A stretch of 19,938 nucleotides of DNA, taken from the NCBI GenBank assembly GCA_016283195.1, contig JAEEML010000129.1, forward strand, positions 1 to 19,938, given 5' to 3'. This DNA comes from Deltaproteobacteria bacterium. GTDB lineage: Bacteria; JAEEML01. How positions within the stretch are numbered: the first letter of the stretch is position 1; every line of letters begins with the position of its first letter. Of the stretch, positions 7,854-16,207 are shown in pieces. Both the position numbers and the translations under genes were made by a program. The notes under the pieces are model-generated. The model did no database searches, was not told the DNA's origin, and saw only the letters and a program-made list of their open reading frames with translations.

Positions 7854-8668
7854 GCGGCAGTTTGGCCCTCCGACTGCGGAGATGATATAGCTGACTGGGC
7901 CGCCGGGGCGGCTAGGGCCAATCTTTCGGCATCGTGGCGCTTTAGAGCCGCTTCTATTTCATCGTGGTAACTAATGGCAGCGGCGGCGCCGTCTTCCAAA
8001 TAGCGGGGAGCGATAAATTCCAAGCTGATGAGGGTTTTTTTGCGCCCGAAAAGTTCCACCAGTTGGGGGAACATTTTGCGCTTTACATCCCATTTGAGCT
8101 GGGCGCGATCCGGCAGGTAATCAATGACCACGCCCTCAACCAATTTGTGCTGCCGCGCCGCTTCAATTAAGCTAAAGGGCTTAAAAGGCTGGCGTTCGGC
8201 ACCGGGGCTGGCGCCGCCTTCGGGGAAGATAATCAGGCGCTCGCCGGCAGCCATGGTGGCGCTAACTTTTTCGCGGGCCGAATGGCGCGAATCGGCACTC
8301 TGGCGCTCCACAAAGAGGTGGCCCATCTTTTCCAGCGCCGGGCCAAAGTAAAAAACTTTGCGCATTTCGGCCTTGATGAGGAAAAGAGCGGGAAAAACAC
8401 TAAGTAAAACAGGCACATCCAAGAAGCCCATGTGATTGGCAATGACGAGGTCGCCCATGGGGCCCTCATGGGGCGGGGCAATAACTTTAATGCCCATAAT
8501 GCGGCACAGGGCTTTGCCCCAGCGGCCGATGAGGTCGGTGCCCTTTTTTTTGTCCCAGCCGCCATAGCCTAAAAAAGCGCGAATACGGATGCGGTAATAG
8601 TAAAAAAGAGTGGCAAAAAGAGCTATCGGCGCGCGGTAACTAACGCGCACAAGATCACCTATTTTCAT
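7850..8668 (-). CDS. PlsC-like 1-acyl-glycerol-3-phosphate acyltransferase family protein
   Basis: A 272-residue membrane-associated acyltransferase of the PlsC/LPLAT family, whose members move an acyl chain to lysophosphatidate or related acceptors. The catalytic NHxxxxD motif is NHMGFLD (His79, Asp84). Motif II is LFVERQS near 118-124 and motif III is IIFPEGGASPG near 146-156. An N-terminal hydrophobic stretch (IALFATLFYYY) may anchor it. ATG 8668 has AAGGA 5 bases upstream, and only 9 bases separate it from the stop of the PHP lipoprotein gene. It overlaps the HAD gene by 4 bases. Whether it is the main PlsC or a specialised acyltransferase (for example for ornithine lipids) cannot be settled here, so no symbol is given. 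Confidence 0.88.
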   Translation of the reverse strand: MKIGDLVRVSYRAPIALFATLFYYYRIRIRAFLGYGGWDKKKGTDLIGRWGKALCRIMGIKVIAPPHEGPMGDLVIANHMGFLDVPVLLSVFPALFLIKAEMRKVFYFGPALEKMGHLFVERQSADSRHSAREKVSATMAAGERLIIFPEGGASPGAERQPFKPFSLIEAARQHKLVEGVVIDYLPDRAQLKWDVKRKMFPQLVELFGRKKTLISLEFIAPRYLEDGAAAAISYHDEIEAALKRHDAERLALAAPAAQSAISSPQSEGQTAA

Positions 8669-8677
8669 AAAATTCCT

Positions 8678-11600
8678 TTACTTTGCAGACCAAGGTTTAC
8701 AGGGCTCTTCTTTGGGCGCCGGCGGAGTGAATTCGCCATCGCCACCCACATCTATCCAGATGGGGTTGGTGAGAGCATAGGGATAAACGCGCTGCACATA
8801 ACTTGGTTTAAAGCGCCCCCACTTATTGAGAGAAACATCCATACTGTCAGCTAAATCTTTGACAACATTGAGAATATTGGTGGCAGGTAGCTCTTTGAAA
8901 GTATAGACCGGCCAGAGGCTATTACGCCCTTCATCGTCGCCGTAGGCTTCAAGAACTACCCAGCTGTCTTTATCCAGTGAGAGATTGTGGGTGAGCTCCA
9001 AAAGATAGCGGCCGTTACTGAGCTCGCCGGGGAGGCCGTCGGCTTTGGTCCACTCTTTGACTACTTCGCCGTTGACCCAGAGCACCAGGCGATCCACCTT
9101 TATCCAGTGGGCACTTTGCAAGGTTACTTTGACTAATACCTGGCCGTTTTCGGCTTTTAATTCATCGCCGATGAGGGCTACTTCACCGTTGCCGTTGCCG
9201 CGCTCGTCGGAATCTATTTCCATATTGATAAAGGGGCCGTTGGAGACAATAGCGCGGTGCTCTTTTACCGCACTCACCAAATCGCGCTCATCGAGAGCCC
9301 GCACCAGCTTTTCGCCAACGCGCATATAGGTGCGGTTTAAACCAACTTGATCTTCCAAAATTTGGTGGCTGTCGGATGCGCCGACGGCTGTGTACCTATA
9401 ACCTTGATTCAAAAGGTTAAACCAATCATCCACCCCGCCGGGGTAGGCTCTTTGGCCATTAGCTTCCACCAAATATTTGCCTGGGCCGTTGCCTTCCGGC
9501 AGGTGGGCATATTCATCGCTTTCGGCATCAAGGGGCATTTTCGCGGCGTGCAATAAATCGAGGCGCATACCGTTAAGAACCTCTATGCCATCGAAATCAA
9601 AGCTAAAATTAGAGCATTTATACTGGCCGGTGCTAACTGATTCGCGGTTTAAATATTGATTGGCAGCCGGGCGCGGCATACCGGTTTCGGTATCCAGGTT
9701 ATAGGCATTGAAGTAGCCCATAAAGGTGTCGCGTGGGTGGTTGACGATCACGACAGTTCCTTCCGGGCCGTATTTGCCTAAAGAGCGCACTTCTTCCAAG
9801 AGTTCAAGGGGATTCATATAAAACCATTCAAAGCCGGAAGGCTCCGGGAAGCCGGCGATGCGTTGCGGTTTTTTGAGATAATCCGGCAGAGCATTATATT
9901 TATCCCAATCGGCTTTGGGAGCGTCTTCGGCTGGTTCTGGCACCCAGGGGCTTTTGCCATGCACGGGCGAATCGGGATCATAACGCAGCGGCCAGCCGTT
10001 GAAGTGGCCCATTTCTAAGCAGGTGTACTCTACACCCACAATAGGTTTGACCCAATCATTTAGCGCCAGTTTATCGGCTGTCGGCCCATAATCCGTGATG
10101 TAATTGTGGTCGGTGGCCACGGCGAAATCCATGCCTTCACCGGCGATGGCTTTGACCCGCTCATCAAGCGAAGTGAAGCTATCCAGCGAATTTACCGAGT
10201 GAATATGCAAGTCGCCGGATGAATAGCCACTGGTATCAACCACGCGCTTTAAAGTGACGGAAATTTCACTCTCGCCGCCGGCGGTGAGAGTGACAGTGCG
10301 CCGCTCCTGGCTATATTCCGGGCCCCGGCTTACGACTACCGTATAATTGCCCGGGCGCACATCGGCATCTAAAAAGCCATCATTAGTATTAAACATTTTT
10401 TCAATAAATTCGCGGTTACTGTAGCCGTCGTTTAATACGTGGCTTAAATCATTGGGGCGGCGTTTTTCACCAATGGAATAATCATAAAGAAATTCCATCG
10501 GTTCCAGGCCAAGATGCGTTTCATCGTATTGGCCGACCAAAGTAATTTTGGCTGGCATGGGCTCATTATTCTCGTTTTTAATTTCCACCATCAGGCGGGC
10601 CGGCAGGCCGATAGATAGCTCAACTTTGCTCTCTTTACCCTCGCTGATTGTGACAGGCACCGCCTCGGCTTTGCTGGTGGAGGGCGCAGTTTCCGATACT
10701 ACGCGCATAGTATATTTGCCGGCTGGCAGGCGACCTTTAAAGTTGCCGTTTTTATCGGCTGTATATTGAGAGAAGGGCAGCCCATCTTCATCAAAGACAA
10801 CAACCGAGGCCAAAGCTTTGGGCTCTAATGTGTCGCCGCTATAGACAGTGCCGCTTAAAGTGCCGGTTTTTTGGCCGAAAAAGTCTTGGTATAAATCGCG
10901 AATTGAGCCGACATCGCCATTGCCGACAGCAAAATATTTTACAATGGTGTAACTTTTATGGGCTTCCAGCGATTCCGGTAGCCAAGTGTGATAAGCGCCG
11001 GTGAGGCCATCCATTAAAAAGGGCACTTCCAAGGAGTGGTCGGTGGCATTTTTATAATAATCATGATTCATTAGGGCATAGTTGCGCTCATTGGGTTTTA
11101 CCCAAATGCCATAAGAAACTTCCGGGCCGGCAGTGGCAATAAAATCAGTGACGAGGCCGGGCAGAGCGGGGAGGGCCAGCGGTTTAAAATACTCTCTATC
11201 AATGGCATATTGCACATCAAACCCGGCAACCCCGGGCATAAAAACCACATTACCGGCGCCAAAAAGTAAAACATCGCCGGCCGGCAGAGGCAGTTGCAGT
11301 TTTAGACCCTTTATAAAGGACCCGGCCAAAGCATTTACGAGTGACATAGAGAGGTCGAGCTCCTCATCGCTCTTATTGATGACAGTTGTGTGAACTTCAA
11401 CGTATTGTTTGCCGCTTTCCAGCAAATAATCAACCTGAAATTCTACTTGGTCATGATCCATGATGAGCGGCATATATTTATCAATGATGGAGACAACATC
11501 GCCGGGAGTGCCATGAACTCTGAGGTGAGCTGTGCCGCTTTCCTTGCCATCATCAATAATTTCCATGTGATCCGGCAGAATACTCATTAAAAGAAAAGCC

Positions 11601-11929
11601 GGCATCATTTCGCCGAAATTATCTTTACCCTCTTCATCTTCAGGGCGGATTATATCGGCATCTATAATGCCCCCGCCATAAACGCCCATGCCGCGCGAGA
11701 GACCGGGACGCTGGACAATTACGCGAATTTTATCGTTTTTTAATAAATAGTCGCCAATATCGCCCAAGGCATTGGGCCCGCCTATCAGCTCACTTTTTTT
11801 GGTTATTATTTTTAGTTCCGCAGTTTTTTGAGCGCTATTAGTTGTATTATCATTTTTTTCACTGCCACAACCTGCAGATAAAAGTATGAGAGTTGTAAAA
11901 AAATAGGCGAAACTTTTTTTTAAAAGCAT
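8678..11929 (-). CDS. PHP-domain (CehA/McbA-like) metallohydrolase lipoprotein
   Basis: A 1083-residue predicted lipoprotein (lipobox LLSAGC, Cys21). Residues about 35-350 form a beta-rich region of unknown role. About 355-440 is a carboxypeptidase-regulatory-like beta fold (GTLSGTVYSGDTLEPKA), with a second such segment around 440-560. The PHP metal-binding core starts with SGDLHIHS (His575, His577). Further ligand candidates are ATDHN (Asp607/His608), GVEY (Glu634), VNHP (His731) and GASDSHQ (Asp853/His855). PHP proteins hydrolyse phosphoesters or related bonds with di- or trinuclear metal sites; the substrate is unknown. A C-terminal YALTNPIWIDV motif is, to my knowledge, usual in this group. 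ATG 11929 has GGAGG 6 bases upstream; an in-frame TTG at 11959 does not. It is the first gene of a three-gene operon. Confidence 0.88.
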   Translation of the reverse strand: MLLKKSFAYFFTTLILLSAGCGSEKNDNTTNSAQKTAELKIITKKSELIGGPNALGDIGDYLLKNDKIRVIVQRPGLSRGMGVYGGGIIDADIIRPEDEEGKDNFGEMMPAFLLMSILPDHMEIIDDGKESGTAHLRVHGTPGDVVSIIDKYMPLIMDHDQVEFQVDYLLESGKQYVEVHTTVINKSDEELDLSMSLVNALAGSFIKGLKLQLPLPAGDVLLFGAGNVVFMPGVAGFDVQYAIDREYFKPLALPALPGLVTDFIATAGPEVSYGIWVKPNERNYALMNHDYYKNATDHSLEVPFLMDGLTGAYHTWLPESLEAHKSYTIVKYFAVGNGDVGSIRDLYQDFFGQKTGTLSGTVYSGDTLEPKALASVVVFDEDGLPFSQYTADKNGNFKGRLPAGKYTMRVVSETAPSTSKAEAVPVTISEGKESKVELSIGLPARLMVEIKNENNEPMPAKITLVGQYDETHLGLEPMEFLYDYSIGEKRRPNDLSHVLNDGYSNREFIEKMFNTNDGFLDADVRPGNYTVVVSRGPEYSQERRTVTLTAGGESEISVTLKRVVDTSGYSSGDLHIHSVNSLDSFTSLDERVKAIAGEGMDFAVATDHNYITDYGPTADKLALNDWVKPIVGVEYTCLEMGHFNGWPLRYDPDSPVHGKSPWVPEPAEDAPKADWDKYNALPDYLKKPQRIAGFPEPSGFEWFYMNPLELLEEVRSLGKYGPEGTVVIVNHPRDTFMGYFNAYNLDTETGMPRPAANQYLNRESVSTGQYKCSNFSFDFDGIEVLNGMRLDLLHAAKMPLDAESDEYAHLPEGNGPGKYLVEANGQRAYPGGVDDWFNLLNQGYRYTAVGASDSHQILEDQVGLNRTYMRVGEKLVRALDERDLVSAVKEHRAIVSNGPFINMEIDSDERGNGNGEVALIGDELKAENGQVLVKVTLQSAHWIKVDRLVLWVNGEVVKEWTKADGLPGELSNGRYLLELTHNLSLDKDSWVVLEAYGDDEGRNSLWPVYTFKELPATNILNVVKDLADSMDVSLNKWGRFKPSYVQRVYPYALTNPIWIDVGGDGEFTPPAPKEEPCKPWSAK

Positions 11930-11966
11930 TCCTAGCCTCCAAATTATTAAAAAGAGCAAAAATAAC

Positions 11967-11984
11967 AGGTTACGCCGGTAACCT
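11967..11984. promoter_or_regulatory. 18-bp palindrome, possible operator or leader hairpin
   Basis: A perfect inverted repeat, AGGTTAC-N4-GTAACCT, whose near edge lies 9 bases past the -10 box. It therefore spans about +3 to +21 of the predicted transcript. The place suits a repressor operator; as RNA it is a 7-bp stem followed by a U-rich run, which could also be an attenuator. The regulator is unknown. Confidence 0.45.
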
Positions 11985-11993
11985 CGGCAGGGA

Positions 11994-12022
11994 ATTATAG
12001 CACAGGTAGCGGCAAAAGTCGC
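11994..12022 (-). promoter_or_regulatory. Extended -10 promoter of the PHP operon
   Basis: Minus strand: TGC directly before a perfect -10 TATAAT (11999-11994), an extended -10 box. Seventeen bases upstream lies GCGACT (12022-12017), a weak -35. The leader to ATG 11929 is about 55-60 bases. Confidence 0.6.
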
Positions 12023-12029
12023 TTTTTTT
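12008..12029 (+). terminator. Terminator-like hairpin, plus-strand orientation
   Basis: AGCGGC-AAAA-GTCGCT followed by seven Ts in total. It reads as an intrinsic terminator only on the plus strand, where no gene precedes it. On the minus strand, where the S1 gene ends just before it, there is no T-tract. It may stop antisense transcription into the S1 gene, or be chance. Confidence 0.3.
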
Positions 12030-12036
12030 ATGGTAT

Positions 12037-13281
12037 TTAGTGTTTTTTCTTGGCAAAAAGATCGGCAAAAGTGCCAAGTTTTTGGCTCTTTTGGGCTTTC
12101 ATAAAGGAGGCGAGCTCGGCTTTTTCCTGCTCTTCCTCAGTGAGCGCTTTATCGGCAGCCACTTTGGCCTCGGCAGCAGCGGCTAGCTCTTCCTGATACT
12201 CTTTGCTAGCTTGCTTGATGGAGAGGGAAAGGCGGTGCTTTTCGCTATCAATTTCCAAAACTTTGGCGGCGATGCTTTGGCCCACATTCACCACTTCGGC
12301 CGGGCGGGCAATACGCCTTGTGGCCATTTCGCCAATATGGCAGAGTCCTTCAATGCCGGGAAGCACTTCGATAAAAGCGCCGAATTGCACAAGGCGCACC
12401 ACTTTACCGGTGACAACGTCGCCTTCGTGAATCTCATTATCCACCGTGCTCCAAGGGTCGGCTTCCAGAGCTTTCATGGAGAAAGAGAGGCGCTCTTTGC
12501 CGTTTTCTTCTTTAATGGCAGTGAGTTGCACGCGCACTTTTTGGCCCACCGAGAGCAGGTCTTCCACTTTGTCCTGTCTGGCATGGGAGAGCTCGGAAAT
12601 GTGCACCAGGCCTTCTATGCCGCCGATATCCACAAAAGCGCCGAAGGAGCGGATGGAAGAGACTGTGCCTTCGTATTCTTGGCCGATAACCAGCGTATCG
12701 CGCAGAGCGGCCGCTTTTTTGGCTTTTTCGGCATCAAGAAGTTTTTTCCTGGAGAGCACCAGCTGGCGGCCGCCGTTTTTGTATTCAGTAATGATAAAGT
12801 TAAAAGTTTCGCCCACATAGATATCGCCGTTTTCCACAAAGGCGCTATCAATTTGGGAGATGGGGCAAAAGCCGCGCACACCGGCGATGGATACATCAAA
12901 ACCGCCTTTATTACGGCCAGTTACCTTGCCTTCAACCGGCAGGTGGCTGTTAAAAGCGTTCTCCAAAAGGGCTTCCTGGCCGGCGCCTTTTTTGAGGCTT
13001 TTCGAAAGCAGCGGAGTGCCGTCTTTCATGGAGATGACCACGGCTTCGATTTTGTCGCCGATTTGGAAAAGCGGTTTTCCTTCGTTATCTAACAGCTCAT
13101 TTAAGGCTAAAAGAGCTTCGCCCTTGCCGCCGTAATCCAAAAAGAGAAATTCTTTATCGGCCATGACTATGGTAGCCGAGACCTTGTCACCAACATGCAA
13201 GCGGCGTTTTTGTTTACCTTCTGACTGGGCAAAAAGTTCGGCAAAGCTTTCCATGCTGCCTTCGTTATTTTGTTCGCTCAT
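12037..13281 (-). CDS. S1 RNA-binding domain protein (ribosomal protein S1-like)
   Basis: A 414-residue protein with four S1 OB-fold repeats at roughly residues 27-97, 113-182, 197-270 and 282-353. The third (GTVSSIRSFGAFVDIGGIEG) and fourth (GKVVRLVQFGAFIEVLPGIEG) are canonical; the first two are divergent. It should bind single-stranded RNA, on the 30S subunit or as a free factor. Enterobacterial S1 has six repeats, while four-repeat forms occur in other phyla, so a full S1 may or may not exist elsewhere in the genome. Similar short motifs stand at both ends, SFAELFA (12-18) and TFADLFA (404-410). A charged Ala/Glu/Lys helix precedes the C-terminus. ATG 13281 has AAGGA 7 bases upstream. It is transcribed alone from its own promoter. 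Confidence 0.88.
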   Translation of the reverse strand: MSEQNNEGSMESFAELFAQSEGKQKRRLHVGDKVSATIVMADKEFLFLDYGGKGEALLALNELLDNEGKPLFQIGDKIEAVVISMKDGTPLLSKSLKKGAGQEALLENAFNSHLPVEGKVTGRNKGGFDVSIAGVRGFCPISQIDSAFVENGDIYVGETFNFIITEYKNGGRQLVLSRKKLLDAEKAKKAAALRDTLVIGQEYEGTVSSIRSFGAFVDIGGIEGLVHISELSHARQDKVEDLLSVGQKVRVQLTAIKEENGKERLSFSMKALEADPWSTVDNEIHEGDVVTGKVVRLVQFGAFIEVLPGIEGLCHIGEMATRRIARPAEVVNVGQSIAAKVLEIDSEKHRLSLSIKQASKEYQEELAAAAEAKVAADKALTEEEQEKAELASFMKAQKSQKLGTFADLFAKKKH

Positions 13282-13300
13282 GAATATATCCTTTCGAGCC

Positions 13301-13316
13301 TTGGCCTATTGGCCAA
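13301..13316 (-). promoter_or_regulatory. Leader hairpin upstream of the S1-domain gene
   Basis: A perfect TTGGCC-AATA-GGCCAA stem-loop on the minus strand, ending about 8 bases before the AAGGA ribosome site of the S1-like gene. The leader begins near 13321, so the hairpin is at its 5' end. A role in translational autocontrol is an inference by analogy with rpsA of enterobacteria. Confidence 0.4.
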
Positions 13317-13327
13317 ACGGCGGGCGC

Positions 13328-13356
13328 AGTTTATGAGAGAGTGAATTGGATTTCAA
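13328..13356 (-). promoter_or_regulatory. Predicted sigma-70 promoter of the S1-domain gene
   Basis: Minus strand: -35 TTGAAA (13356-13351), 17-base spacer, -10 TAAACT (13333-13328). It lies in the gap between the stop of the DUF4178 gene and the S1 start, so the S1 gene need not depend on read-through. Confidence 0.55.
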
Positions 13357-13372
13357 GAGGGATTTGCAATTA

Positions 13373-16093
13373 TCAGTTATTTTGATAAAAGCGGGCGGTT
13401 TTATAGCACTCTTTGGTCCAAGAGCCGGCGCTGCCAATAATTTTGCCAACCATGCCGGACATCTCATCGGCATCATCGACATGTAGGGTGTCAGCCGGCG
13501 GCTGAAGGCAACCATTCCAAAGCTCATTCGGCAGGTTGGAGATATTTTCATCAAAGATGAGTTTGTCGCCTTCCCATTTGGCCGCTTTGTTGCTCTTGCC
13601 CGGCGACGGCACCAGCGTGTATCCGGCAGTGAGCGGGAAAGTGCGCATATTGTCGGTAAAATCGCCTTGGAACTTATATTTTACCGCCATGCCCAGATAG
13701 GGTGATAATTTTTTAAACTCTTCCTCATCTATTTTCTGCTGTTCGTTTCTTACTTTGTAGGCTGGCCTGTCACTTTCGATAGTATAAGTAATTGTTTTAA
13801 ATTCGGCTATATAGGGCTTTTCGGTTAAAATTTGAGCATCGGCTGCCCCGCGACTGTTTTTGTAAAGGTCTATGAGAATTACTTCTACCTTATCATATAA
13901 AGAATCTATGGTCTCTTTTAGGTTTTGGTTACTTTCGTTAAAATCATCTCTTTTTTGCTCATAAACCTTCATTTTAGCATCAAATTTCTCTTTTTGGGCG
14001 CGGGTTATGTTTTCGGCTGTAAGATTCATATCCACCATGGCCTTGAAGGCAGTCAGCATGGCTTTTTTCTTTTGATCGCGCCCTGTTTTCAATTTGTTTA
14101 AAGTTTGGGCAGTTTTTGGCCAGTATTGGGTGGCATCGGCAACTGAGTCTTCCCAATCTTTGGTGGGATCTTGTTTAAGCCAATTGCGTAACTGTTCGTA
14201 ACCATTATTGAATGCTTCTATTTCTTTTATAACATTATCGCGCTCTTCAAAAAGCGGGTCAAGAGTGGCGGCTATCTTTTTGCTTACGGCCATGTAAGTA
14301 TAATTTTCATGCTCTAGCACTTCAGTCAGCTCTTTAATGCGTTCATGATGGCCGCTATCATCTAGTAGATGTTTAAGCTCATTGGCCCTTGCCTCAGTGC
14401 CACTAAAGGCCAGTTCGCCTATCTTTATGAGTTTTATGTATTCTTTTTGCTCATCCAGGGTGAGATATTTGCTATCCACAATTTGCTGCCAGGGATTTTG
14501 GTAATTTTCGGTGAAGTTCCTTTCGTTTTCGGCCCTGGTTGCCAGAACGGTTTTGGCCTTTCCTTTGACACTGCTATCTGAATTGAAAATGGATACAAGT
14601 TCTTCTCTGAAATCTTCGTCCTCTAGTAGCGCCAGCACTCCCATGCCAAAAAGCAGGACGAACAGCAAAAATAGGCAGCCGCAGCCCTTGGCGCAACCGC
14701 CTTTTTTGGGAGAGCTACCGGCGCTTCCTGCAGGTATAGGTGCGGAATTAGGCTTATCCCCGGAACTCTCATTATGCTGATGAGGGATAAATGAGGAGCG
14801 CACTCTGCGGCCCAAAGCCTGGCTCTCCTCGGCGGGGCTCAAAATGCGGCCGCTGTAAAAAAGTATATCGGTGCGGGTGCGTTCTATTTTGTAAACTTCC
14901 CCGTTATTTAAGGCAATAGTGACCAAGAGATCATCACCTACGGCCGCCGCATAAGGGAAGGTGCCTTTAAGGGCATTTATGGTGGTGCGGTTTACCTCGG
15001 CTACCTGGTAAGTTTCCTCATTAATATCTATATTATCGCCTGGTTGCAAGCGATTCCACTGCTGAATATTGCCGGCCGGCAGATGTTCGGCGGCGGCCAA
15101 TATAAAAGTGCCAAGTTCGCTTTTTTCCAGGTAAAAAAATTCCTCGCAATCTTTATCGGTCAAAATGTAAAGCTGGCTATGCTTGGCATTGATGCAGTGA
15201 AACTGGCAGGCTACGACATGGTAGATTACATCATTAAATTTAAATGTTTGATTAAGGTTATAATCAAAGTGCGCCTCCCCGCTGCTGGCATGAGATTTGC
15301 CTAAAACCTGAATTTCTTCATGGGCAATATCGTTTAAAACACCGCAAGAGGGGCAGGTCATCATTACTGCTTCATCCGGCGGCTTGGGCAGGGCAGTATG
15401 GCAAGCGGCGCAAGTATATTCTGTAGGAGTATCCAGCTCTTCAGCACTACTTTCGCTTTCTTCCTCTTTATTAAACTCCAAAAGCTCATTGTTATAAAGA
15501 AGCAGACTAAATTTACCGCGTGAATTGCAATAAATCTGAGCTACCCGCTGACCATCGGGGGAGAGGGCAATATAGTAATTGAGATATTCGCCCGGCAATA
15601 TGGCAAAGGGTAATTCGCCTTTAACGGCGATGCACTTTGTTCTATCGGCAGCCAGAATGGCCAGGTTTTCTTCACCTAAGGTGATGCTATTGCCCAGCGC
15701 CGGGTGCTGCCAGCCCATCAGCTCTTCGCAATTTTGGGCAATGGGGCAAAGGCGAATATAATCGTCGCTGTTTTCGAGAAGCGGGCATTTGGTGTCGCTC
15801 ATTAAAATAGCGTAATCATCACCATAGCGCACAAAACATTCGTCGTAGTAACCACGGCTATAGCTAAAGCGCATCCAACCCAGTACTTCAAAAGAAACAT
15901 TGTTAATAGTTCCTGTGCTGCCGATGCTCCAATAGGGCTCAGGTTCATCGGGATTTATTTTAGGGCCGTTTTGCACAAATTGAAACTCATCCCAGTAGAG
16001 AATGCTGTGGCAATTCTTACAGGTAGTCATGATGATACCGGGATTCTTTACCTCATTGGATGTACCGCAGGCAGGGCAATTGATTGTTTTCAT
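13373..16093 (-). CDS. Membrane protein with two zinc-ribbon/DUF4178-like units and a helical C-terminal region
   Basis: A 906-residue protein of unknown function. Two similar units fill residues 1-430, each a four-cysteine zinc ribbon (C6, C9, C25, C28; then C228, C231, C247, C250) followed by a beta-rich domain (about 55-205 and 280-420). The domains end alike: KGELPFAILPGEYLNYYIAL against KGTFPYAAAVGDDLLVTIAL. This ending and the preceding ribbon resemble DUF4178. A Gly/Cys-rich turn leads to one membrane helix (about 472-490), then 400 residues that are largely charged and helical, probably extracytoplasmic, ending in a more globular part with three prolines and two cysteines. ATG 16093 has GGAG 6 bases upstream. 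The neighbours give no pathway. The DUF4178 assignment is from memory and moderately sure. Confidence 0.8.
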   Translation of the reverse strand: MKTINCPACGTSNEVKNPGIIMTTCKNCHSILYWDEFQFVQNGPKINPDEPEPYWSIGSTGTINNVSFEVLGWMRFSYSRGYYDECFVRYGDDYAILMSDTKCPLLENSDDYIRLCPIAQNCEELMGWQHPALGNSITLGEENLAILAADRTKCIAVKGELPFAILPGEYLNYYIALSPDGQRVAQIYCNSRGKFSLLLYNNELLEFNKEEESESSAEELDTPTEYTCAACHTALPKPPDEAVMMTCPSCGVLNDIAHEEIQVLGKSHASSGEAHFDYNLNQTFKFNDVIYHVVACQFHCINAKHSQLYILTDKDCEEFFYLEKSELGTFILAAAEHLPAGNIQQWNRLQPGDNIDINEETYQVAEVNRTTINALKGTFPYAAAVGDDLLVTIALNNGEVYKIERTRTDILFYSGRILSPAEESQALGRRVRSSFIPHQHNESSGDKPNSAPIPAGSAGSSPKKGGCAKGCGCLFLLFVLLFGMGVLALLEDEDFREELVSIFNSDSSVKGKAKTVLATRAENERNFTENYQNPWQQIVDSKYLTLDEQKEYIKLIKIGELAFSGTEARANELKHLLDDSGHHERIKELTEVLEHENYTYMAVSKKIAATLDPLFEERDNVIKEIEAFNNGYEQLRNWLKQDPTKDWEDSVADATQYWPKTAQTLNKLKTGRDQKKKAMLTAFKAMVDMNLTAENITRAQKEKFDAKMKVYEQKRDDFNESNQNLKETIDSLYDKVEVILIDLYKNSRGAADAQILTEKPYIAEFKTITYTIESDRPAYKVRNEQQKIDEEEFKKLSPYLGMAVKYKFQGDFTDNMRTFPLTAGYTLVPSPGKSNKAAKWEGDKLIFDENISNLPNELWNGCLQPPADTLHVDDADEMSGMVGKIIGSAGSWTKECYKTARFYQNN

Positions 16094-16170
16094 TAGCGTC
16101 TCCGTACAAGGTCGATAATCAGTGTTAAAAACTCCGTGTTTTTAGCAAGCGGCGCTCTTAGCATTTGGCA

Positions 16171-16198
16171 AAATTAGCCAATAACACTCTAGTAACAA
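16171..16198 (-). promoter_or_regulatory. Weak candidate promoter of the DUF4178 gene
   Basis: Minus strand: -35 TTGTTA (16198-16193), 16-base spacer, -10 TAATTT (16176-16171). It lies back to back with the phosphatase promoter, 9 bases between the two -35 boxes. An inverted repeat TTGGC-N7-GCCAA (16165-16181) covers its -10. Confidence 0.3.
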
Positions 16199-16207
16199 TT
16201 TTTATAT

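Noticed and set aside
11930-11959. TTG start ten codons upstream for the PHP lipoprotein
   Set aside because: ATG 11929 has GGAGG at ideal spacing and starts a normal lipoprotein signal peptide.
12211-13092. A 293-codon open frame on the plus strand opposite the S1-domain gene
   Set aside because: It lies wholly inside the S1 gene in antisense, has no recognisable family or ribosome site, and its His/Phe-rich composition is what the reverse strand of Glu/Lys-rich codons gives.
13306-13554. An 82-codon minus-strand frame between the S1 and DUF4178 genes
   Set aside because: Most of it overlaps the end of the DUF4178 gene in another frame, and it covers the S1 promoter and leader hairpin.
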